From DATACN01 sp038215095 (GTDB lineage: Bacteria > Actinomycetota > Thermoleophilia > Solirubrobacterales > Thermoleophilaceae), in contig JBBQRG010000074.1 of the NCBI GenBank assembly GCA_038215095.1, forward strand, positions 1-13,784: 13,784 nt of DNA, written 5' to 3'. Positions 7,070 through 12,814 of the stretch are shown piece after piece. Each line of letters opens with the position of its first letter. The first letter of the stretch is position 1. Position numbers and translations under genes: made by a program. The notes under the pieces are model-generated. The model was not told the DNA's origin, did not search any database, and was given only the letters and a program-made list of their open reading frames with translations.

Positions 7070-8968
7070 TCAGGCCGCCCGCTCACGAGCTGAGGCCCGA
7101 GCTCGTGCGCCCCTGACCACCGCTGTCAGTGTCTCCACGCCGTAGACGCCCTGGTGGCGGCGGCCGTTCACGAAGAAAGTGGGCGTGCCCGATACGCCGC
7201 TCGCATCGGCGCTCGCCACGTCCGCCCTCACGCGGGCGGCGTGGCGGCGCTCGCGTAGGTCCTCGCCGAAGCGCTCGAGGTCGAGGCCGAGCTCCTCGGC
7301 GTGGCGCTTGAGGTCGCGCGGGCTCAGCTGGTCCTGGTGGCCCAGCAGCCGGTCGTACATCTCCCAGAACGCGCCCTGCTCGGCCGCCGCCTCGGACGCC
7401 GCGGCGGCGATCTGCGCGTTTGGGTGCACGTCGCTGAGCGGCAGGTGGCGCCAGACGTAGCTCAGGTCGTCGCCCTCGGCCGCCAGCAGCTCGCGGATCA
7501 CGGGCTCGGCCTGGCCGCAGTAAGAGCACTCGAAGTCGCCGTACTCGAGCAGCGTGACCGACGCCTCGGGTCGCCCGCGCACGTGGTCGCGCTCCGGGTC
7601 CACGTCCTCGAACAGGTCGACGATCTGCTCGGCGGTCTCGCCCAGCTGGCGCAGCCTCAGCGCCCTCGGCAGCCTCCTGATCACCCGCAGAGCGGCGTAG
7701 GTGACGAGCGGCGAGAGCAGGGCGCTCGCCAGCACGCCGACCTTCGCCTGGTCGAGCAGGTCGCCCGTCAGGCTGCGATCCGCGATCAGCAGCGACAGCG
7801 TGAAGCCGACGCCGGCGGCGGCCGCCGTCCCGAAGAGCGCCGGCCAGGTGAGCGTGAGGCGCGCTCCGCCGAGCATCCGCCGGGTGCCCACCCACGCGGC
7901 GCCCACGATGCCGAGCGGCTTGCCCACGACGTAGGCGACCACGATTCCGATCGTGACCGGCGAGCCGACCGCGTCGCCCAGCAGGCCGCCGCCGACGTGG
8001 ATGCCGGCGTTGGCCAGCGCGAACAGCGGCACCACCACGAAGCTGGTCCACGGGTGGAGCAGGTACTGGAGGCGCTCGTTGGACGAGATCGTGGACGAGA
8101 GGCTGCGCCGCGCGGTCACCGCCAGCTCGGGCGTGGGCTGCTCGCGGAACGAGCGGGCCAGCGCCGTGGCGCGCTCGAGGTCGTCGCGCGCGGGCGCGTA
8201 GGCGCTCGTCACCAGGCCGATCGCAAGCCCGGCGACCACCGGGTCGATGCCCGACTTCGAGAGCACCAGCCAGATGCCGGCGCTGACCAGCACGGCGAGC
8301 GGCGCGCGCCACGTGCCCACGTAACGCAGCCCCGCGAGCAGCGCGAACAGGCCGGCGGCGATGGCCAGCGCGCGCAGCGACACGTTCTCGCTGTAGGCGA
8401 AGGCGATCACGAACAGCGCGGCGAAGTCGTCGAGCACCACCACAGAGAGCAGGAACACCCGCATCCGCGTGGCCCAGGCCGGCGCCACCAGCGCGAGCGC
8501 GCCGAGCGCGAGCGCGGTGTCCGTGGACATTGCGACTCCCCAGGCCCCCGCCCCGGCGCCCCCCGCGTTGATCAGCGAGTAGATGCCGATCGCCATGGCC
8601 ATCCCGCCGATCGCCGCCATCACCGGGATGCCGAGCCGCCTGCGCTCGCGCAGCTCGCCCAGGTCCAGCTCGCGCCTGGCCTCGAGGCCGACGACCAGGA
8701 AGAACAGCGTCATCAAGCCCTCGTTCACCCACTCCCGCAGGGTGTGCGAGATCGACTGGTCCCCGACCGCGATCGACAGCCTGGTGGCCCAGACCGAGTC
8801 GTAGGAGCCCGAGGCCACGTTCGCCCACAGGAGCGCGACCACGACCGCGCCGATCAGCGCGACGGCGCCGCCCGTCTCCGCGCTGAGGAAGTCCCTTACG
8901 GGCGCGCCGAGGTTGCGCGCCCAGGCGGTGCGCCCTGAAGCCTGTCCGGTGGCGGTGGCCGACTCCAT
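7070..8968 (-). CDS. nhaA: NhaA Na+/H+ antiporter fused to a C-terminal DsbA/thioredoxin-like domain
   Basis: A 632-residue two-part protein. Residues about 15-435 are NhaA: STD with Thr149/Asp150 (E. coli T132/D133), VVLDDF with Asp180/Asp181 (D163/D164), and VVGKPLG with Lys350 (K300), so all main transport residues are kept. Residues about 460-620 are a DsbA-like thioredoxin fold: FECSYCGQ with the CxxC pair Cys481/Cys484 and SGTPTF with cis-Pro596. The first part should exchange Na+ for H+ in the membrane; the second should do thiol-disulfide chemistry. In E. coli NhaA both ends are cytoplasmic, so the fused domain may face the cytoplasm. The start is ATG 8968, 5 bases after the permease stop, with AGGCCGG just upstream. 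It is the last gene of the putative lasso operon. NhaA-thioredoxin fusions are, to my knowledge, known in actinobacteria. Confidence 0.92.
   Translation of the reverse strand: MESATATGQASGRTAWARNLGAPVRDFLSAETGGAVALIGAVVVALLWANVASGSYDSVWATRLSIAVGDQSISHTLREWVNEGLMTLFFLVVGLEARRELDLGELRERRRLGIPVMAAIGGMAMAIGIYSLINAGGAGAGAWGVAMSTDTALALGALALVAPAWATRMRVFLLSVVVLDDFAALFVIAFAYSENVSLRALAIAAGLFALLAGLRYVGTWRAPLAVLVSAGIWLVLSKSGIDPVVAGLAIGLVTSAYAPARDDLERATALARSFREQPTPELAVTARRSLSSTISSNERLQYLLHPWTSFVVVPLFALANAGIHVGGGLLGDAVGSPVTIGIVVAYVVGKPLGIVGAAWVGTRRMLGGARLTLTWPALFGTAAAAGVGFTLSLLIADRSLTGDLLDQAKVGVLASALLSPLVTYAALRVIRRLPRALRLRQLGETAEQIVDLFEDVDPERDHVRGRPEASVTLLEYGDFECSYCGQAEPVIRELLAAEGDDLSYVWRHLPLSDVHPNAQIAAAASEAAAEQGAFWEMYDRLLGHQDQLSPRDLKRHAEELGLDLERFGEDLRERRHAARVRADVASADASGVSGTPTFFVNGRRHQGVYGVETLTAVVRGARARASARERAA
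7084..7107. repeat. perfect inverted repeat (8-base arms, 8-base loop)
   Basis: CACGAGCT (7084-7091) and AGCTCGTG (7100-7107) are exact reverse complements around an 8-base GC-rich loop. The repeat lies inside the last codons of the NhaA fusion gene, about 12 bases before its stop. It could form a 3'-end RNA hairpin, but no T-run follows on the minus strand, so it is not a standard terminator. It may also be a chance result of Arg/Ala-rich coding. Confidence 0.4.
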
Positions 8969-8973
8969 CCGGC

Positions 8974-9741
8974 CTAGTCGATCAAGCGCCTCGTGAGCTG
9001 CCGTATCGCAAGGCGCCACAGCACGAGCGCAAAGGCCAGCAGCACGCCCACCCGGGCCAGGTCGAGCGCCTCGAAGCCGAAGCTGGCGTGGCGCACGAGC
9101 TCGACCAGGTGGTGCAGCGGGTTGAACTCTGCCGCCACCTGCAAACCCTGGGGCAGCTGGTCGATCGGGAAGAAGGTGCCGGCCACCAGGAACAGCGGGG
9201 TGATCACCAGCGTGGTGACGTAGCTGAACTGGTCGATCTTCGCCACCGTCCCCGCAACGGCGATGCCGAACGCCGCGAACCCCAGCGCTGTGACGAACGC
9301 GAAGAACGGCACGAGCAGCATGCCCGGCGCCGGATCGAGGCCGAACGTCATCGCGACGACCAGCGGGAAGCAGCCGAACACCCCGGAACGGAGGCCGATC
9401 CACAGCATCTCGGCGGTCACGAGCTCCTCGACGTCGACCGGGGCAGCGAGGATCGCGTCGTAGGTGCGCTGGAAGCGGTGCTTGACGAAGGTGCCGAACA
9501 TCGCCGGCAGCGCGCTGGAGAAGATCACGGCGGTGGCCACCATGCCCGTGCCGACGTACTGGACGTAGCTCAGCCCGTGGACCTTGGTCACGATGGTGGA
9601 GCCGAGCCCCAGGCCGAAGGCCAGCAGGTAGATGATCGGCTCCAGCACGCTCGAGAAGGTGGTGGCCTTCCAGAAGGTGCGGAAGTTCGCCACCTCGCGG
9701 CTCATCACCCCGGCGATAGCGGCGGGCTCGAGGCGCCTCAC
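8974..9741 (-). CDS. ABC-2 type transporter permease (NodJ/DrrB-like)
   Basis: A 255-residue membrane protein with about six hydrophobic segments. ABC-2 family landmarks are visible: SVLEPIIYLLAFG near 31-43, RTYDAILAAPVDVEELVTAE near 92-111, a long hydrophobic block (about 120-190) ending LVAGTFFPIDQLP, and FNPLHHLVELVR near 206-217. It forms the membrane channel for the ATPase encoded just upstream. Its GTG start overlaps the ATPase stop in a GTGA arrangement, giving a 4-base overlap and obligate coupling. Set 5 bases before the NhaA fusion and in line with a precursor peptide and cyclase, the pair is the best candidate for lasso peptide export or self-protection. A general drug or polysaccharide exporter cannot be excluded. 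Confidence 0.88.
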   Translation of the reverse strand: MRRLEPAAIAGVMSREVANFRTFWKATTFSSVLEPIIYLLAFGLGLGSTIVTKVHGLSYVQYVGTGMVATAVIFSSALPAMFGTFVKHRFQRTYDAILAAPVDVEELVTAEMLWIGLRSGVFGCFPLVVAMTFGLDPAPGMLLVPFFAFVTALGFAAFGIAVAGTVAKIDQFSYVTTLVITPLFLVAGTFFPIDQLPQGLQVAAEFNPLHHLVELVRHASFGFEALDLARVGVLLAFALVLWRLAIRQLTRRLID

Positions 9742-10652
9742 TCCGCCTCCTCCCCGGTGAGCAGCACGAACACGTCCTCCAGCGACGCGGGGCGCACGAC
9801 CGCCTCCGGCGGCACCTCCCCGTCCTGTGCGCGCTCGGCCCCGACGATGGCCACGGCCGGGCCCGCCGGGCGGACCCGTAGGCCGTTGGCCTCCGCGTTC
9901 CGGCGCACCTCCGCCAGCCGCGGCGGCGGCCCGTAGACCTCGGCCGTCTGCCGGCCCGCGTGCTCGGCGATCAGCTCTGTCGGGCGGCCGCGGGCGATGA
10001 TCTTCCCCTCGTTCATGAGCGCCACCTCGTCCGCCAGGCGCTCGGCCTCCTCGATGTAGTGCGTCGACATGAGGATCGAGGTGCCCTTGGCCTTCAGGTC
10101 GCCGATCAGCGTCCAGAGCTCGGTGCGGATCTGCGGGTCGAGCCCCACGGTGGGCTCGTCCAGCAGGAGCAGTCGCGGCTCGTGCACCAGGCCGCGCGCA
10201 AGCAGCAGCCGCCTGCGCATGCCGCCGGAGAGCTTGTCCACGGCGTCGTCGCGCCGCCCGGTCAGGCGCGCCAGCGCGAGCGAGCGGTCCACCGCGGCTC
10301 CCACGTCCGGGACCCGGTAGAGCCGGGCCGACACCGCCAGGTTGTCCTTCACCGACACGTCCACGTCGAGGTTGTCGAGCTGCGGGACCACGCCCATCTC
10401 CGCCCGCGCGGCCTTGGAGTCGCCCGGCAGCTGGTGGCCCAGCACCTCGATCTCGCCCGAGTCGGCTATCGCCTGCCCGGTGAGCAGGCGCATGGTCGTG
10501 GACTTGCCCGCCCCGTTCGGGCCCAGCAGGCCGAGGCAGATGCCGGCCGGCACGTCGAGGTCCAGCCGGTCCACGGCCGTGATCGAGCCGAACGTCTTGA
10601 CGACGTTGCGGAGGCGGACGACGGGGCGCTGTGCGGAGTCCGGAGAGGGCAC
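9738..10652 (-). CDS. ABC transporter ATP-binding protein (NodI/DrrA-like)
   Basis: A 304-residue ATPase with every motif in place: Walker A GPNGAGKST (44-52), Q-loop Gln91 in VVPQ, signature LSGGM (141-145), Walker B LLLLDEP (161-167) with catalytic Glu166, D-loop GLD, and His198 in STHY. The C-terminal extension of about 80 residues ending in ASLEDVFVLLTG is typical of DrrA/NodI exporters paired with ABC-2 permeases. It powers the permease encoded next, with a 4-base gene overlap. The start is GTG 10652, 19 bases after the kinase stop, which places it in the same transcription unit as the putative lasso biosynthesis genes. Confidence 0.92.
   Translation of the reverse strand: MPSPDSAQRPVVRLRNVVKTFGSITAVDRLDLDVPAGICLGLLGPNGAGKSTTMRLLTGQAIADSGEIEVLGHQLPGDSKAARAEMGVVPQLDNLDVDVSVKDNLAVSARLYRVPDVGAAVDRSLALARLTGRRDDAVDKLSGGMRRRLLLARGLVHEPRLLLLDEPTVGLDPQIRTELWTLIGDLKAKGTSILMSTHYIEEAERLADEVALMNEGKIIARGRPTELIAEHAGRQTAEVYGPPPRLAEVRRNAEANGLRVRPAGPAVAIVGAERAQDGEVPPEAVVRPASLEDVFVLLTGEEAE
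9746..9753 (-). promoter_or_regulatory. strong Shine-Dalgarno for the ABC permease, inside the ATPase 3' end
   Basis: The minus strand reads GGAGGAGG, ending 4 bases before the permease GTG at 9741, with the first GGAGG copy 7 bases away. It supports the GTG start and translation coupled to the ATPase. Confidence 0.65.
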
Positions 10653-10671
10653 CGCCCAAAACTACGCGACG

Positions 10672-11424
10672 CTAGTCGAGCAGCCCCCGCACGAGCTCGA
10701 CCGTCGGGTCCAGCGCCTGCCAGTCACGTGGCCGCCGCAGCAGGTAGGCCGGCAGCCCGGCCAGGTCCATCAGCACCTGGGGGTCGCGCGGCAGGCGGTC
10801 GGTCGCGCGGCGCTGGAGCAGCCGGTCGGTGGACGCGGAAGGGCCCAGCGGCTCAAGAGCGGGGCCCTCCCCCCAGTCCAGGAACAGCAGCCCGGTGAGC
10901 GGGGCCTCGCCCACCACCGGCGCCAGGGTGAGCCTGTGCCGGGGAGTCAGCGGGCGCACCGGCGTCGTGCCGGCGATCAGCGCGTCCGGCGCGGGCCGCA
11001 GGTCGATGCAGCGCGGGCCCGCCAGGCACGAATCGCGGTCGATGAACAGGGCGTCGTCGGTCATGACCTCGATGCCGGCGCGGGCGCAGGCAGCCAGCAC
11101 CGTGCTCTTGCCGGCCTCCTTGGTGCCCACCACCGCCCAGGCGCCCGCCGAGCCGAGCAGCGCGCCCGCGTGGAGGGCGTCGCGGCCCTGCGCCAGCGCC
11201 ACGCTCAGCGCCAGGCGCGAGAGGGTCGGGTGCACCAGCTCGGCCAGCCCGGTTCCCCGGGCCACCGTGGCGCGCAGCCGCCCGGCGTCCACCTCGGTCC
11301 TCTCGCCGTCCAGGCTCAGCTCCAGCGCCGGCCAATGGCCGGCCGCCTCGACCGCGAGCCACTCGGTGTCCGCGGCGCCGGCGATCCGTAGGCCGTAGGC
11401 GCCCGCAACGGTGTCGACGGCCAC
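10672..11424 (-). CDS. HPr-kinase-like protein, putative lasso peptide kinase
   Basis: A 250-residue protein resembling the catalytic domain of HPr serine kinase/phosphorylase. LHAGAL (84-89) matches the conserved His-containing strand, VVGTKEAGKST (98-108) is the Walker A loop with Lys106/Ser107, and MTDDALF (121-127) matches the acidic DD motif after the P-loop helix. It lacks the N-terminal domain of true HprK. In lasso clusters such as paeninodin, homologues phosphorylate the hydroxyl of the C-terminal Ser of the precursor, and the precursor encoded here does end in Ser. No HPr or PTS gene is nearby. The start is GTG 11424, 5 bases after the cyclase stop; the ABC ATPase follows 19 bases later. 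Kinase activity is inferred from the family and context. A non-kinase role in peptide maturation remains possible. Confidence 0.78.
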   Translation of the reverse strand: MAVDTVAGAYGLRIAGAADTEWLAVEAAGHWPALELSLDGERTEVDAGRLRATVARGTGLAELVHPTLSRLALSVALAQGRDALHAGALLGSAGAWAVVGTKEAGKSTVLAACARAGIEVMTDDALFIDRDSCLAGPRCIDLRPAPDALIAGTTPVRPLTPRHRLTLAPVVGEAPLTGLLFLDWGEGPALEPLGPSASTDRLLQRRATDRLPRDPQVLMDLAGLPAYLLRRPRDWQALDPTVELVRGLLD

Positions 11425-11429
11425 GAGCG

Positions 11430-12614
11430 TCAGCAGGCGTGCCCCGCCAGGGGGCGCTCACCGGCGTCGGCCCGACGCTCGTCGAGCCACGCCGCCTGGA
11501 GGAGCATCGCTGTACGGAAGTCCGGCACGGGCCGGAGCCATTCTGCACGCAGCGCCTCCGGATCGACGAGCGACTCGTCGATCCCTCCTCCGGACCAGCT
11601 CTCGGCGAACGCCCGCGAATGGGACGCGAAGAACGCGCGGTTGAAGCGCGCCTTGGTGCGGCGCTCGATGAGAGTCCGAGGCAGCACGTCGCCCGCGATC
11701 GCGAACATCGCGGCCGTCCTGCTGCCAAAGCCGGTGCGACCGCCCGCGCGCGCCAGCGCTCCCACGAAGACGGGGTCGAGCAGCGGCGTGCCAGCCGTTA
11801 CGGAAGCACGCGCGCACAGGCTCCGCAGCACGCCGGCGCTGAGCACGACCCCACGGTGGCGCGCGGCGCGGCGCACCGCGTGGCCCCAGCGCACCGGCGC
11901 CGCCGCAGACCGTCGCTCACGCCGGGCCAGCTCGGCGCGCGCCGCCGGGCGCAGCCACGTGAGCTCGCCGGCCACCGATCCGGTCGCCGGCGCGAGCCTG
12001 GCCCGCAGCGCCCCCGGGAGCACCGCGGCCGCGAGGCGCCCGGGATCCCGCCGGTCGAGTCCGCGTCGGCGAGCGAACAGGTCTTGCAGGTGGGCCCAGC
12101 GCAGGCGCGTGAGCAGCTCGTCCCCGCCGAGGCCGAACAGCAGGGAACCGCCCGTAGCCGGCTCGAGCAGGGGGAGCGTGGTGTAGATATTGGCGGGGAA
12201 CAGCGGGCCCTCGGACGCCATTGCCCGCTGCGCCAGCGGGCCGACGACGTCGAGGTCGTCGCCCACCTCGATGCGCAGCCAGTCGTCCACCCCGAGATGG
12301 CGGACGACAAGCTCCTGCCACTCCTGCTCGTCGGTCTCCGGCAGGCCGGGGTAGCGGACACTGATGGGGACCGGTGGCTCGACCCCCAGCCTCGCGGCCG
12401 CGCGCATTGCTGCCGCGAGCACCAGCGAGGAGTCGCGCCCGCCCGAGAACGCGACCAGGCATGGGCCGCGGAGCACGTGCGGCTCCACGGCCAGCTCCAA
12501 CGCGTCCAGCGGCGAGCGGGGCTCGCCGTACCGAATCCGGCCGCCGGGCTCCCAGCCGAGAGCGAAGCCGGCGGCGGCTTCGAGCGGCGAAAGGCCGGCC
12601 GGTGTCCTTACCAA
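11430..12614 (-). CDS. asparagine synthase-like lasso peptide cyclase (short form)
   Basis: A 394-residue protein related to the synthetase half of AsnB. The ATP-pyrophosphatase loop SGGRDSS is at 57-63. GLGGDE ends at Glu166, and RRTKARF holds Lys321, the family-conserved lysine. All key motifs are intact, so it should adenylate an Asp/Glu side chain and close the macrolactam with the core N-terminus. It has no Cys-nucleophile glutaminase domain and is shorter than the roughly 500-650 residues usual for lasso cyclases; only about 25 residues precede the first conserved segment. The frame continues upstream over the precursor gene, but the only sensible start between them is TTG 12614 (upstream GGTGG), 22 bases after the precursor stop. 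It is a paralogue of the truncated protein at the right edge. The position directly after a lasso-type precursor argues against an asparagine synthetase role. Confidence 0.82.
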   Translation of the reverse strand: MVRTPAGLSPLEAAAGFALGWEPGGRIRYGEPRSPLDALELAVEPHVLRGPCLVAFSGGRDSSLVLAAAMRAAARLGVEPPVPISVRYPGLPETDEQEWQELVVRHLGVDDWLRIEVGDDLDVVGPLAQRAMASEGPLFPANIYTTLPLLEPATGGSLLFGLGGDELLTRLRWAHLQDLFARRRGLDRRDPGRLAAAVLPGALRARLAPATGSVAGELTWLRPAARAELARRERRSAAAPVRWGHAVRRAARHRGVVLSAGVLRSLCARASVTAGTPLLDPVFVGALARAGGRTGFGSRTAAMFAIAGDVLPRTLIERRTKARFNRAFFASHSRAFAESWSGGGIDESLVDPEALRAEWLRPVPDFRTAMLLQAAWLDERRADAGERPLAGHAC

Positions 12615-12636
12615 GCCGCCACCATGTACGGAACGC

Positions 12637-12795
12637 CTACGAGAAGTAGCCCTGCTGCTCCGGCTGGAGCGAGTTGAAGTCGGCGAACTTGTGCACCTTG
12701 CCATCGCCCTGGGTGAGCTCCGTGAGCTCGCCGATGTCCCACATCTTCGGGGGCTCGTAGGCCTCCACTTCGGGCGTTGCCTTGTCAGGGGTCAT
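12637..12795 (-). CDS. lasso peptide (RiPP) precursor
   Basis: A 52-residue peptide. The leader holds YEPPKMWDIGELTELT (13-28), a full match to the lasso leader pattern YxxPxLx3Gx5T, with Met in place of Leu: Tyr13, Pro16, Met18, Gly22, Thr28. After it comes QGDGKVHKFADF and a tail ending QQGYFS. If Thr28 is the usual -2 residue, the core is 30-52, beginning at Gly30, with no Asp/Glu at positions 7-9 and Asp39 at position 10. If cleavage falls before Gly32, Asp39 is position 8, giving ring GKVHKFAD and a 13-residue tail. The C-terminal residue is Ser52, a suitable target for the kinase encoded two genes on. ATG 12795 is chosen because AAAGGAA lies 5 bases upstream; ATG 12810 would add MKGTR. 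It is flanked by two cyclase-like genes. No other precursor was seen. Confidence 0.85.
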   Translation of the reverse strand: MTPDKATPEVEAYEPPKMWDIGELTELTQGDGKVHKFADFNSLQPEQQGYFS

Positions 12796-12800
12796 GCGGG

Positions 12801-12807
12801 TTCCTTT
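12801..12807 (-). promoter_or_regulatory. ribosome binding site of the lasso precursor
   Basis: The minus strand reads AAAGGAA, ending 5 bases before ATG 12795. It lies in a short A-rich patch (12796-12830) that stands out against the GC-rich surroundings. This favours strong initiation on the precursor and selects ATG 12795 over ATG 12810. Confidence 0.65.
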
Positions 12808-12814
12808 CATTCGT

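Noticed and set aside
7084..7107. Intrinsic terminator for the lasso operon.
   Set aside because: The hairpin is inside the coding region and no T-run follows it on the minus strand.
7301..8938. A 545-codon open frame on the plus strand.
   Set aside because: It is antisense to the well-supported NhaA-DsbA gene. Its composition (Arg, His, Gln, Glu, Ala-rich) is typical of a shadow frame in GC-rich DNA.
10672..11424. True HPr kinase/phosphorylase of a sugar phosphotransferase system.
   Set aside because: No N-terminal HprK domain and no HPr or PTS gene nearby; the neighbours are a RiPP precursor and cyclase.
11439..12677. A 412-codon plus-strand frame opposite the intact cyclase.
   Set aside because: Low-complexity Arg/Gln/Ala/Pro composition and no motif; the minus strand codes for the cyclase.
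12615..12704. Upstream extension of the cyclase frame to a GTG-type start at 12704.
   Set aside because: It would overlap the precursor core in another frame and adds only Ser/Arg-rich sequence; TTG 12614 fits the gap after the precursor.
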